A stretch of DNA of 51,898 nt from Bryobacterales bacterium (GCA_026713545.1 JAPOOG010000049.1:1-51898), one strand, 5' to 3'. Counted from the stretch's first letter, positions 25,743 through 35,045 are shown. Program-made: numbers and translations. The notes: generated by a model from the sequence alone, not told the origin.

Positions 25743-27770
25743 TTGGGTCGATTGAGCAGATTCGTCCTTGTTGCAACGCTGCTCAACGCAGCGCTCGGTG
25801 CGGCGCACGCAGATGATCGTTCCATCGCGGAGTGGGTCATCCGCGAAGGCGGCAGCGTAGTGCTCGCGGAACATTCTCAGCAGATCCGGGAACTGCGTGA
25901 GTTGCCATCGAGCGAGTTTCAGTTGAAAACGATCGACCTCGTCGACACGAACTACCTGGCTCAAGACGTTCAGCGGATCGGAACGCTGCCGCACCTCAAA
26001 CACCTCTACATGTCGGGCCGCACGCGGCGCCCGTTCTCACTCAAGGTCAAGACGACCAAGATCTACGAGGACGGCGAACATCGCGACCTTACCGACGGCT
26101 GGGTCTTTCTACGGAAGCTTCCCCATCTCGAAACATTGCTCATCAGCGCGACGGTTTTCAGCTATCCCATCCCGATCACTGACGAAGCCGTTAGTTTTCT
26201 GGCCGAGCACGGCACACTGAGGGAACTGTACGTGAGCAGGACCGGCGTGGTCGGACATACGCTCGCACCGCTGGTGAGGCTGCGCCACCTCGATGCGAGC
26301 TACACGGAGTTCGATGACGAGTCGATGGCCAACCTGGCCGGCATGAAGGAACTGCGCAAGCTCAACTTACGGGATACCCGCATCACCGACAAAGGGCTGG
26401 CGTCAATCGCCCATCTGCGCGCACTCACGGACATCGACCTCGGAGGCACGCAGGTGACAGACGCCGGGGCCGGGTCGCTGGCCGGCATGAGGGAAGTGCG
26501 GCGTCTGAGTCTGCTGGGAACCGGCATCACCGACCGCGGACTGGAGCAGCTCGCACGGATGGATGATCTCGAGGAGTTGAATGTTTACCGAACCCTGATC
26601 ACGAACAACTCCGTGCGGACGCTTCGCACATTCAAGAAACTCCGGTCACTCGACATTCGCTACACGGACATTACCCCGGCCGGTATCAGCTCACTAAAAA
26701 AAACGCTGCCGGATTGCCATATTCGTTTCCTGCGAAGCGCCGCACCGGCGCGATCGAGTGAACCCACGCTGCTCTCCGAGCGGTCGCCGGGGGCGGTGGC
26801 CGAATGGGTGCGGTCGATGGGCGGCAAGGCGGTCGTTGCCGGGGCGAGGCTGAGAGAGATTTCTCTCGCAGGCACTCACGTTACGGATGGTGAACTGCAA
26901 AACCTGGCGCAGCTTGAACACCTCGAGAAGCTCGACCTCAGCGGTACGGAAGTCAGTGATCTCGGCATACAGCACATCGCTGCGTCGGCGAAACTTGAAG
27001 AACTGAATCTCGCCGGTACCGCAGTGGGAGACGCCGGACTTGCGTGGGTTGCGCGCATTTCTTCACTGCGGACGCTAAAGCTTGATAACAGCTTTGTGCG
27101 GGGTGAAGGGCTGAGCAACCTGTCACCGCTTACGAACCTGCAGCGGATTTCGCTTTCGGGATTGCCGCTCGACGATGCTCATCTGGAATTTCTGGAGCCG
27201 CTCCCGGCGCTCACAAGCGTTTCGCTCGCATACACCGACATGACCGACGAGGGGAGTAGCCGCCTCGTTGCCTTGAAAAACCTGGTCGCCCTTGACCTGG
27301 CGGGATCGGATCTGGGAGACGAAGGACTGCGGTCGCTCGGGCAGTTGTCCGGCTTGGAATCCCTCAATCTTCGGCACGGCCGCTTTAGCGACGAGGGACT
27401 GAAACATCTCGCCGGATTGGGGCGGCTCAGGCACCTCGACCTGGCTCGTACACGAGTCGGTGACGAGGGTGTGAGAACCCTGGCGGCGCTCCCGCAACTC
27501 GATACATTGAATCTCGACTACACACTCGTAACCCGCGACGCTCTGGCCCATCTTGCACAGGCCGAACAGCTTGTCGATCTGCGGCTCAACAGCTCCAACG
27601 TCAACGATGACTCCTTGCAACATCTCATGGGGCTCGGCAACCTGCTGCGATTGAACCTCTACCACACGTTCGTCACGGAGGCGGGCATCCGAAAACTGCG
27701 CGAGGCGCTGCCAAAATGCGACATCGTCTGGGACCCCGACTCAGGATTCCCGACTCGCAGAGGCAGCTAG
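25743..27770 (+). CDS. Exported leucine-rich-repeat protein (RNI-like)
   Basis: A 675-residue protein composed of about 20 leucine-rich repeats of the RNI/LRR_6 type (pattern L-x-x-L-x-L-x-x-T-x-I-T-D-x-G-L), in two blocks separated near residue 340. The N-terminus after TTG 25743 is a signal peptide (R-L-S-R-F-V-L-V-A-T-L-L-N-A-A-L-G-A-A-H-A). The open frame extends upstream through the family-A repeat into the previous gene, but that part is repeat sequence, so the TTG at 25743 (or 25752) is the likely start. LRR arrays bind proteins or other ligands, and no partner can be named. It is paralogous to the LRR gene at 30922. Confidence 0.83.
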   Translation: MGRLSRFVLVATLLNAALGAAHADDRSIAEWVIREGGSVVLAEHSQQIRELRELPSSEFQLKTIDLVDTNYLAQDVQRIGTLPHLKHLYMSGRTRRPFSLKVKTTKIYEDGEHRDLTDGWVFLRKLPHLETLLISATVFSYPIPITDEAVSFLAEHGTLRELYVSRTGVVGHTLAPLVRLRHLDASYTEFDDESMANLAGMKELRKLNLRDTRITDKGLASIAHLRALTDIDLGGTQVTDAGAGSLAGMREVRRLSLLGTGITDRGLEQLARMDDLEELNVYRTLITNNSVRTLRTFKKLRSLDIRYTDITPAGISSLKKTLPDCHIRFLRSAAPARSSEPTLLSERSPGAVAEWVRSMGGKAVVAGARLREISLAGTHVTDGELQNLAQLEHLEKLDLSGTEVSDLGIQHIAASAKLEELNLAGTAVGDAGLAWVARISSLRTLKLDNSFVRGEGLSNLSPLTNLQRISLSGLPLDDAHLEFLEPLPALTSVSLAYTDMTDEGSSRLVALKNLVALDLAGSDLGDEGLRSLGQLSGLESLNLRHGRFSDEGLKHLAGLGRLRHLDLARTRVGDEGVRTLAALPQLDTLNLDYTLVTRDALAHLAQAEQLVDLRLNSSNVNDDSLQHLMGLGNLLRLNLYHTFVTEAGIRKLREALPKCDIVWDPDSGFPTRRGS

Positions 27771-27783
27771 CAGCCCTCATAAG

Positions 27784-27902
27784 GACGTGATTCGTGTCTC
27801 GTGTCTCGTGATTCGTGACCCTGAAACCGAAGCAGGCGATAAGGCCGCTATCCTGCATTTCTCACCATCCGACGGCCGAAGCACGTGATGAGATATGCAG
27901 GC
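27784..27902 (+). repeat. Heptamer array followed by a deleted family-A copy
   Basis: 27786-27820 is a clean heptamer array (CGTGATT CGTGTCT CGTGTCT CGTGATT CGTGACC). 27851-27902 is a family-A copy reduced to its two ends (CCTGCATTTCTCACCATCCG...GATGAGATATGCAGG), with the middle deleted. The rest of the gap up to 28003 has no gene. Confidence 0.75.
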
Positions 27903-28003
27903 CAGGCTGGGGCCGCGCCAGCCGCAACCTTGAGCGCGGTGCCCCCAAGACCGCTGGTAGAATACCTGCCGACAGGAGCTTGGCCCATCCATGAGATTCC
28001 TCG

Positions 28004-28263
28004 CAGCCCGTGGTAAAAGTCACGCAGACGGCTTTACGCGCCCCTGGACCGATTGCGTACTGCCTAGCCGCTTCAGGAAGGTGGCACCTCGCTCTGCGCA
28101 CAGCCGAGCGGAAGCGGCGCGTAACCCTTCGGGCGGCGGACATTTGCGCTCATCGGCTTTGTCGTTCGTCGAAGGAGATCACCCGGATCGCCATCCTCCT
28201 CACTCCGCGCCGAGGATGAGCAGGAGCCCGCCGCGCCTTCCACGGGCCTTTTGCCACGGGCTG
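28004..28263. repeat. Family-B-type repeat, 260 bp, overlapping a gene start
   Basis: The ends are CAGCCCGTGGTAAAAG and, inverted, CTTTTGCCACGGGCTG, the same termini as the family-B copies at 2622 and 6389, but the interior is different and longer. It covers the 5' end of the following sulfatase-like gene, including its likely start codon at 28216. Confidence 0.65.
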
Positions 28264-30726
28264 CCAAGTGCTGCTTCGTTCAGCCTCTTCCTGCTTCTCA
28301 GCAGTTGCGGCGGTCCGGATCAACCGATCGCGATACGGCTCGTTGACCACTTCAACCAGAAGATGGTCAAGAACGTCCCAACGCAGGTGACCCGGCCCGA
28401 GCCGGCGGGCCTCTGGGAGTTCGCCGAGACCCCGGAAAAGCCGCTGGAGGAGTCTCCGGCAACCTTGGGGTGGAAGGCCGGCGCCGGTGTATCGTCGTTG
28501 CGAATCGAAGATGGCCGACTGCAAGGCCGGAGCACGACGAGCTTTCCCATCGTGTATGTCGAGCGCAAAGAAGGGCTTGATACCTCAGACCTGCTGCACG
28601 CCGTCGAGATTCGGATGCGGGCAAGCAAGGGCGCCAACCTGAGCGCAGAGTCGCAGGGCTCGGGAGACTTGAATGTCAAGCGAATTCTGGAGCGAGCCCA
28701 AGGGCTCAGCGAGCCTTGGAACCTGAACGCGCCGCTCATAACCGGAGAGAACATCGAGACGTACGTGCTGACGCCGCCACGGAACACCCGGTTGTCGAGT
28801 GTCCACAAACTGCTGATCCGTCCCTCCGATGAGGCGGGTGCGGAGTTCGAAATCGAGTCGGTCAAGATCGTTTCGCGGCGAGAGCATCTGTCGCGGATTC
28901 CGTCAGGCGTCGGCTGGCAAGGCTTGGGCGAGATCTACCGCGAGGCACTGGTATCGCGTTCGCCTGAATCGATACAGATCGATCTGGACCTTCCCCAGGA
29001 TCCGTGGCTTGATCTGCACGTGGGCTCGGTCGAGGACGCTCCGGTCACCTTCGAAGTGCGTGTCGCGGCGACGGGTTCCGACCCGGCCGAAGGAGAGTTG
29101 CTGCTGCTGCGGACGGTGACCACGCCGGACCGCTGGGAGGAAGCGTCCCTCGACCTTTCCGCACACGCCGGCCGAAGCGTCACGCTGACCCTCGACCTGC
29201 ACGCAGCGAACGCCGGCGCACTGGGCTTCTGGGGCGGACCCGCGATTCGGGATCGGGCCGCCGCTTCAGCGGCCGCCACCGAACGCCCTCAGGTAGAAGC
29301 CATGCCCGGGGCTCCGGCGCCGCAGGGCGTCATTCTCGTCGTTGCCGACACGTTGCGCAAAGACCATCTCAACTTCCACGGGTACGAACGAGAGACCGCG
29401 CCGTTCCTGGCGAGACTCGGCAGCGAAGGCGCGATCTTCCGTGACAATGTGGCGCAAGCAACATGGACGAAGGTTTCGGTCCCGTCGATTCTCACCGGCA
29501 TGTATCCGCTGGCTCATCGGGTGGCGGATATGCGGGACCGCCTTCCCGCCGCGGCGGTCACTCTGGCCGAGGCATACCGGGAAGCGGGCTACGCAACGGT
29601 GAGCTACTCATCGGTTACATTCAGCGGCAAGTTCACCAACCTGCATCAAGGCTTCGAAGAACTGCACGAGAGAAATTCCATCGAAGAATCCGGAAGCAAG
29701 ACGTCCCGAACGTATGTCGATCGCTTAACGGATTGGCTCGAAGCACGAAAGGACGGGCCGTTCTTCGTATTCCTTCACGTCTTCGACCCGCACTCGCCGT
29801 TCGAGCCTCGCCGGCCCTACAACGGACGTTGGGCGGACCCTGCCAAGAGAGATGCGCACGACAAGAACGTGGAGACGGTCAAGGAGTTCATCAAGCATCC
29901 TTCGGACAGGAACCGCGTCATGCCGATGCTCGATGAGTTGAAGGCTTCCGGTGTCAACCGGGACGAGTTCATGGCTTACAACAAGGGCTGGTATGACGGC
30001 TCGATCCTCGGAATGGATGTGGAAATGGCGCGTCTGTTCGAGAAGCTGCGGCAGCTCGGCCTAGCGGAGAAGACGTTGATCGCGTTCACGGCCGATCATG
30101 GCGAAGGCTTCCACGAGCATGGATACATGTGGCACGGGCAACACGTATACGGCGAACTCACGGACGTTCCGCTGATGTTCTACGGCCCGGCTTTCGTACC
30201 GGCCGGCCTCGGCATCGACGAGACCACTCGCAGCATCGACATTGCTCCGACACTGCTGGAACTGAGCCATCTGCCTTGCCCGGAGACGATTCAAGGGCAG
30301 AGCCTCGTGCCGTTGATGGCGGCAGCGCGAGACTTGCCCGAAGGCAGCTCTCTACGTGTGGCCGCCGAGGCGAACGGCTGGGAACCAAAACCGGCGATCG
30401 CACAGAAGGCCGAGACGAAGCAGTCGGGCGGGCCGAGACCTTACGATACCGAAGCGTATGCGATCGTCTCGGACGGCTGGAAATTGATTCACCATCCGAA
30501 GCGGCCGGAGGGAATCGCGGAATACGAACTCTTTCACCACGCGGAGGACCCCCTTGACCTCAAAGACGTGAGCGAGGAAAACCCCGACAGGGTAGAGATG
30601 CTGGCGTCTCTGTTGGAGAGGGAACGCGCCAAAGTGATGGAAGGCGCCTTGGCCGAGGACGGGTCGAGCAACAACTTGAGCGACGAAGAGCTGCAACGGC
30701 TGCGGAGCCTGGGATACATCCAGTAG
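28216..30726 (+). CDS. Sulfatase-fold lipoprotein with threonine at the nucleophile position
   Basis: A protein of about 836 residues starting at ATG 28216 (an in-frame ATG at 27991 would add 75 residues encoded by the family-B repeat). It has a lipoprotein signal (S-L-F-L-L-L-S-S-C-G-G), a ~350-residue N-terminal region of beta-rich type and a C-terminal sulfatase-fold domain. Metal motifs are present: V-A-D-T-L-R-K-D, D-P-H-S-P-F, T-A-D-H-G-E-G and W-H-G-Q-H. The segment corresponding to C-x-P-S-R reads T-K-V-S-V-P-S-I-L-T-G: aligned on L-T-G, the formylglycine cysteine is replaced by threonine. Threonine nucleophiles are used by phosphatase-like members of the alkaline phosphatase superfamily, so it may act on phosphoesters instead. 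The substrate is unknown. Confidence 0.8.
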   Translation: MSRSPPRLPRAFCHGLPSAASFSLFLLLSSCGGPDQPIAIRLVDHFNQKMVKNVPTQVTRPEPAGLWEFAETPEKPLEESPATLGWKAGAGVSSLRIEDGRLQGRSTTSFPIVYVERKEGLDTSDLLHAVEIRMRASKGANLSAESQGSGDLNVKRILERAQGLSEPWNLNAPLITGENIETYVLTPPRNTRLSSVHKLLIRPSDEAGAEFEIESVKIVSRREHLSRIPSGVGWQGLGEIYREALVSRSPESIQIDLDLPQDPWLDLHVGSVEDAPVTFEVRVAATGSDPAEGELLLLRTVTTPDRWEEASLDLSAHAGRSVTLTLDLHAANAGALGFWGGPAIRDRAAASAAATERPQVEAMPGAPAPQGVILVVADTLRKDHLNFHGYERETAPFLARLGSEGAIFRDNVAQATWTKVSVPSILTGMYPLAHRVADMRDRLPAAAVTLAEAYREAGYATVSYSSVTFSGKFTNLHQGFEELHERNSIEESGSKTSRTYVDRLTDWLEARKDGPFFVFLHVFDPHSPFEPRRPYNGRWADPAKRDAHDKNVETVKEFIKHPSDRNRVMPMLDELKASGVNRDEFMAYNKGWYDGSILGMDVEMARLFEKLRQLGLAEKTLIAFTADHGEGFHEHGYMWHGQHVYGELTDVPLMFYGPAFVPAGLGIDETTRSIDIAPTLLELSHLPCPETIQGQSLVPLMAAARDLPEGSSLRVAAEANGWEPKPAIAQKAETKQSGGPRPYDTEAYAIVSDGWKLIHHPKRPEGIAEYELFHHAEDPLDLKDVSEENPDRVEMLASLLERERAKVMEGALAEDGSSNNLSDEELQRLRSLGYIQ

Positions 30727-30733
30727 GGGTTTA

Positions 30734-30917
30734 GCCTGCCTTTCTCACCACCCGATGGCCGAATCATGCGATACGACCGCCATGACTTCGCTTTTCCTTC
30801 GCAACGCTTGCTTGCCGACGTACTGTCAAGTACGCCTGCGCGCGCCAAGCGGCTCGCGCCTCGTCCTGACGGCCCTCTCACGCACTTCACCTCGCCGCGC
30901 ACTGAGAAAGGCAGGTT
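30734..30917 (+). repeat. Family-A repeat, complete copy
   Basis: The ends are GCCTGCCTTTCTCACCAC and TGAGAAAGGCAGGTT, with a TTAG flank on both sides that extends the inverted repeat. The centre contains GACGTACTGTCAAGTACG. It fills the space between the sulfatase-like gene and the second LRR gene, whose ATG is four bases after it. Confidence 0.85.
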
Positions 30918-30921
30918 AGGG

Positions 30922-32013
30922 ATGATCAAACATTGCGCTCTGGTATGGACTCTGGCGTTGTATCCAGCCATGCCGGTTCACGGCGCGGACTTGGACGCCG
31001 CCGATCTGCGCAGCCGGGTTGCCGCGCAAGGAGGCGAGGTCGAGACCGACGAGGCCGGTGACGTTGTGGGGGTGCGGTTCGGGTTCACCTGGGTCGCTGA
31101 CGGAGACCTGGAGAACATCGCCGGCATCAAGTCCATCAAGCGACTCGACTTGTCGCTAACCCGGATCACGGATCTGGGAATCGAGAGGCTCAGGCCGCTC
31201 ACCGGGGTCGAGGAGTTGAACCTTTACGCCTGCGAACACATCTCCGACACGTCTCTGGCCCACCTGCGCCACTGGAAGAACCTTCGCCGGCTCAACCTGC
31301 GCGGCACCGACATCACGGACACCGGTTTGGCTTACGTTGCCTCGCACCGTCATCTTGAAGCCCTGGACATCAGCGTCACGCAAGTCACCGACAACGGGAT
31401 GGAGCACCTTGCCGAACTCACCAAGCTGCGCGAACTTACCCTGGGGGCCAACAAGATCACCGAGTTCGGCCTGCACGTCCTGGAATTGCTGCCGAACCTG
31501 AAAAAGCTGAGCCTCAGCGGACTTCAGATGCGCAACTCGGGCTTCTGGTCGGTGGCGGTGACGGATCTGGACATCGACGTAATCACGCAACTCGACCAAC
31601 TCGAGCACCTTGACGCGGCGGACCTCAAGCTCACGGATCTGGGCGCGAGGAAGCTGGCGGCATTGCGCCGGCTTCGTTTTCTCGACCTCAGTCGAACACA
31701 GATCAGCGAGGCCGGCGTGGCGGCCCTCACCGGACTTGGCGAGTTGCGAACCTTGCACCTCTCCGGCGTGGAGGAGGTCGATGACGGAGCCGCGAAACAC
31801 CTGACGGCGATGGGCCGTCTGACGGCGCTCGATCTCTCATCAACGAAAGTGTCCGACGAAACTCTTCGCGAGCTCTCGAAGCTGCCCAAGCTGAATACGC
31901 TCTACCTCGATGGCACGATGGTGTCGGTGGAGGGCGTCAGAGAGTTTCGCGAGAGAAATCCGCACTGCGAGACACACTGGAGCGGGCAACATCGGGTCTC
32001 ACAGGACCCTTGA
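30922..32013 (+). CDS. Exported leucine-rich-repeat protein (RNI-like)
   Basis: A 363-residue protein with a signal peptide (M-I-K-H-C-A-L-V-W-T-L-A-L-Y-P-A-M-P-V-H-G-A) followed by about 11 LRRs with the same consensus as the protein at 25743 (L-x-x-L-x-L-x-x-T-x-I-T-D-x-G-L). The N-terminal A-D-L-R-S-R-V-A-A-Q-G-G-E-V parallels the start of its paralogue's repeat region. The start is ATG 30922; the upstream open frame is family-A repeat sequence. The only Shine-Dalgarno-like sequence (GCAGGTTAGGG) is formed by the end of the repeat. The function is unknown beyond presumed ligand binding in the periplasm. Confidence 0.83.
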   Translation: MIKHCALVWTLALYPAMPVHGADLDAADLRSRVAAQGGEVETDEAGDVVGVRFGFTWVADGDLENIAGIKSIKRLDLSLTRITDLGIERLRPLTGVEELNLYACEHISDTSLAHLRHWKNLRRLNLRGTDITDTGLAYVASHRHLEALDISVTQVTDNGMEHLAELTKLRELTLGANKITEFGLHVLELLPNLKKLSLSGLQMRNSGFWSVAVTDLDIDVITQLDQLEHLDAADLKLTDLGARKLAALRRLRFLDLSRTQISEAGVAALTGLGELRTLHLSGVEEVDDGAAKHLTAMGRLTALDLSSTKVSDETLRELSKLPKLNTLYLDGTMVSVEGVREFRERNPHCETHWSGQHRVSQDP

Positions 32014-32163
32014 GAGCGTCCGGACTACGAATCCGACCGGCGCGCCGCCTGCCCCGGCATCTAAACCTCCGACCAGACAAGGCTGCCGGGCCGTACCTGG
32101 AGGGATCGTTGCAATCAAGCGAAACGGGGTAGTGCAACAGCGGCGGAATGGGCGTATCATGGT

Positions 32164-32344
32164 AACCTACATTTCTCACCACCTGACTGCCGAAGCACAC
32201 GATAAGACCGCCATGACTTCGTTGCGCTTGCTTGCCGTGCTCGATGTACTGGTAAAGTAGACTTGCTCGAGCCAAGCGGCGCGCGCCTCGTCCTGACGGC
32301 CCTCTCATGCACTTCGTCTCGCTACGCGGTGAGAAATGCAGGTT
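32164..32344 (+). repeat. Family-A repeat, complete copy
   Basis: Left end AACCTACATTTCTCACCACC, right end CGGTGAGAAATGCAGGTT. The right end is immediately followed by the ATG of the DUF1552 gene. The stretch 32014-32163 before it shows nothing recognisable. Confidence 0.85.
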
Positions 32345-32345
32345 A

Positions 32346-33671
32346 ATGTTGAGCGGGCGGAAGATGCGACGACTATCCCGGCGCACTTTTCTTGGCGGAT
32401 CAGCTCTTGGCGGCGCCGCGATCCGCTTTGGATTGCCTCCGCTCGAGGCGATGTTCAACTCGTCCGGGACGGCTTACGCCGCCGCGAACGCGGCCGGCCG
32501 GATCACCGAGTCGCCGATGGAATCGCGCTTCCTGGTCTGGTTCAACGGCAATGGCATACCGGAGCGCTACTGGATCCCGACCGAGACCGGTACGGATTTC
32601 CGAATCACGCCATGCCTTTCGCCACTCGCACCGTTCCGTAACGACATTCATATTCTCAGCGGACTCGACAACGACATCGCACGGGTACCCGGTCCGGGCA
32701 ATGATCATCACCGCTCGATGAGCGGACTGATGACGGGCGTTCCGTTCACCGGACGCGGCGCCGGCGGACCCTCGATCGATCAAGCCATCGCCGCCAAGAT
32801 CGGAGGCCGGTCGCGGTTCCGGTCGTTGCAAGTCGGGGTATGCCCGGAGTCTCACGGCGACAGCATTCAACGCAACATGAGCTGGGCCGGCAAGGACCGG
32901 GCACTCCCACCGGAGTTGATTCCACAGAATCTGTTCAACCGCATCTTCGGCATCAAAGATCCCGCTTGGGTAGATCGCAAGAAGAGCGTGCTCGATGCGG
33001 TGCGCGAAAGCTCAACGAAGCTGAAGGCCGACCTCGGGCGCAAAGATCAAGAACGTCTGGACGACTACCTGGCGTCCATCCGCGACCTGGAGCGCGCCAT
33101 CGGCAGCTTGCCTCCCGAATACTCCGTAGTCGAAGAGCCCGAGATCAGCGGCGACATGAAAGACTGGCCGCACATCGCGAAGCTTCAAACCGAGCTGATC
33201 GTACATGCCTTCGCCAGCGGACAGACACGCGTCGCTTCCTACATGCTCACGAAGTGCCAGAGCCTGACGCGCATGCCCTGGCTGGGATATACGACGCTGC
33301 GGCACCATGACTACACGCATCACAAAGCGGACGGTCCGACAGGCCAGCGCGTGCTGCGCGACATCTGCCGCTGGCACGTACAGGAGTTCGCATATCTGTT
33401 GGGCCGTCTGAAATCGATTCCGGAAGGCGAAGGCACCCTGCTCGACAATACCTGCCTGCTCTATCTCCACGAGCACGCCGAAGCCAACGCCCACAAGAAC
33501 AACGGCCTCATCGCCATCGTCGCGGGCCACGCGAACCAGCTTGTCACGGGCCGCCACACCGAGACCACCGGCACGACGGGCGACCTGTATCTCACGCTGG
33601 CGAACGACGTGATGCAAACGGGACTCGACAGCTTTCCGAACGCACGCCGCAAACTGCCCGGCATCGTGTAG
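32346..33671 (+). CDS. DUF1552 family twin-arginine-exported protein
   Basis: A 441-residue DUF1552 protein. A twin-arginine signal is clear ([19 protein letters not shown]). Family features include [37 protein letters not shown] and, near the end, [17 protein letters not shown]1552 proteins are alkaline-phosphatase-superfamily relatives often found beside planctomycete-type cytochrome genes (DUF1587-1595), but no such partner is here. Two starts fit: ATG 32346, directly after the family-A repeat, and ATG 32364. The stop codon overlaps the next family-A copy. The biochemical role is unknown. Confidence 0.88.
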   Translation: MLSGRKMRRLSRRTFLGGSALGGAAIRFGLPPLEAMFNSSGTAYAAANAAGRITESPMESRFLVWFNGNGIPERYWIPTETGTDFRITPCLSPLAPFRNDIHILSGLDNDIARVPGPGNDHHRSMSGLMTGVPFTGRGAGGPSIDQAIAAKIGGRSRFRSLQVGVCPESHGDSIQRNMSWAGKDRALPPELIPQNLFNRIFGIKDPAWVDRKKSVLDAVRESSTKLKADLGRKDQERLDDYLASIRDLERAIGSLPPEYSVVEEPEISGDMKDWPHIAKLQTELIVHAFASGQTRVASYMLTKCQSLTRMPWLGYTTLRHHDYTHHKADGPTGQRVLRDICRWHVQEFAYLLGRLKSIPEGEGTLLDNTCLLYLHEHAEANAHKNNGLIAIVAGHANQLVTGRHTETTGTTGDLYLTLANDVMQTGLDSFPNARRKLPGIV

Positions 33672-33860
33672 CCTGCCTTTCTCACCACCCGACGGTCGAA
33701 GCACACGATACGACCGCCAGGACTTCGCTTTTCCTTCGCAACGCTTGCTTGCCGTGCTCGACGTACGGTCAAGTACGCCTGCGCGCGCCAAGCGCCTCGC
33801 GCCTCGTCCTGACGGCCCTCTCACCCACTTCGCCTCGCCGCGTGGTGAGAAAGGCAGGCT
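33671..33860 (+). repeat. Family-A repeat, complete copy
   Basis: Ends GCCTGCCTTTCTCACCACCC and GTGGTGAGAAAGGCAGGC with TAG/CTAA flanks. It fills the space between the stop codons of DUF1552 (plus) and the NIPSNAP gene (minus). Confidence 0.85.
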
Positions 33861-33870
33861 AACCGGCCGC

Positions 33871-34653
33871 TCAACGAACCGGCGAAAACGGCAGCGGCCG
33901 CAGAAACGTATTCGAGATGTTCGAGACGGCCTCGGCGTTGGACCAGCCGGGCTTGTTCCGGATACGCTTCCAGTCGGGGTCATCCAGAAAGCGCTTCCAG
34001 GCCGCCTCACGAGCTCGCATGTCGTCGTACCAGACCATGTAGGTCAAGTTCGGCTGGCGCGGCCCGTAGAGCGAATGTCCAAAGAAGACCGGATGAATGC
34101 CGGATCGGCGAAAGATCCTGATCTCCTCCCGATTGAACATATCGACCTTGCGGCCGACATCTCCGAAGGTCTAGGCTTCGTACGTACGCAGATCGAACAG
34201 CCGCGGCGCCTTGCCGGGCTCGATGGCAGGCTCTTCCATACGAGGCAGAGCGTCGAACGCCCTGAGCAGCCAGGTCTCGACGCGATCGAAGTACGGATCG
34301 TCGTCCGCGCCCGCCGCATCGAAGGCCTTGCGCCATGTCTCATCGGCCATCATCGCAGCGTGCTTCTCGGCGACTTCAGCCCAAGAACGATAGGCGGTGA
34401 GAATCAGGACTTTGGGCATCCCGGCACCCAGAAAGACCTGCATGTAGCCGACCGGCCCAAAACCGTTGCGCTTCGTCATCGGCAGGTGATGCTCTTCCAG
34501 CAGACGAACGAGCCGCCGCTGTTGATCGGCCTTGCTGTTGCGCAGTTGAAAGAACCGAAGTTCGAAGTACTGGTTGGAGTCCTGATGTACGGCGGCCGTA
34601 GAACTCGCGGCAAGGCCGGCCAGCGATGCGCCCAGGAAGGAACGTCGATCCAT
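33871..34653 (-). pseudogene. NIPSNAP-family protein interrupted by an in-frame TAG
   Basis: ATG 34653 follows GGGAG and opens a twin-arginine-like leader (M-D-R-R-S-F-L-G-A-S-L-A-G-L-A-A). A first NIPSNAP-type ferredoxin-like domain follows (Y-F-E-L-R-F-F-Q-L-R-N-S, then K-V-L-I-L-T-A-Y-R-S-W). The frame stops at TAG 34171-34173 straight after F-D-L-R-T-Y-E-A. Without any frame change it continues for 99 residues as the second domain (F-G-D-V-G-R-K-V-D-M-F-N-R-E-E-I-R-I-F, then L-T-Y-M-V-W-Y-D-D-M). The whole, 260 codons, has the normal two-domain length, so this is a nonsense mutation or a sequencing error. NIPSNAP biochemistry is poorly defined. Confidence 0.8.
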
Positions 34654-34679
34654 GCTCCCTTCTTATAGCATGACCCAAA

Positions 34680-34776
34680 TGCCGTGTCTCGTGTCTCGTG
34701 ATTCGTAAAAAACCTTACAGGCCGTGTTGCCGGCGCGGGCGGCTTGCGCCTCGTTCTGGAGGGCTTCTCACGCATG
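34680..34776 (+). repeat. Heptamer array joined to a family-A right-arm fragment
   Basis: 34681-34707 has the units CGTGTCT CGTGTCT CGTGATT CGTAAAA. 34721-34776 matches the right arm of family A (GGCTTGCGCCTCGTTCTGGAGGG, then CTTCTCACGCA) and stops before the terminal repeat. Confidence 0.6.
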
Positions 34777-34794
34777 GACGAATGAACCGCGTCC

Positions 34795-34823
34795 TTGACC
34801 GATTTTCAGCGCTCTTCTAAAAT
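34795..34823 (+). promoter_or_regulatory. Sigma-70-type promoter of the tRNA-Glu gene
   Basis: TTGACC at 34795-34800 and TAAAAT at 34818-34823 are separated by 17 bases. Transcription would start a few bases before the tRNA at 34835. Confidence 0.7.
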
Positions 34824-34834
34824 CTTGAATGAAC

Positions 34835-34909
34835 GGCGCTATCGTCTAAGGGTTAGGACAGGGCCCTCTCAAGGCTCAAATACGGGTTCGAATCCCGTTA
34901 GCGCTGCCA
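34835..34909 (+). tRNA. tRNA-Glu (anticodon CTC), CCA encoded
   Basis: A full cloverleaf can be drawn. The acceptor stem GGCGCTA pairs with TAGCGCT (terminal G-U). There is a D-arm with GGGTTAGGA. The anticodon stem GGGCC/GGCTC has loop CTCTCAA, giving anticodon CTC. The T-arm is ACGGG-TTCGAAT-CCCGT. The discriminator G is followed by a genomically encoded CCA at 34907-34909. Confidence 0.95.
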
Positions 34910-35045
34910 GACCTTGCCAGTGGATTCGATAGGTATTATCCATTGAATCCTGTATTCCAACCATCTCAGAGGCGTTCAGCGTCTTTGGGACAGTGGGGTC
35001 CGAGACCTCGTCAAGAAGTCCTGGAGGCCGTCACTCCAGGGGTTT

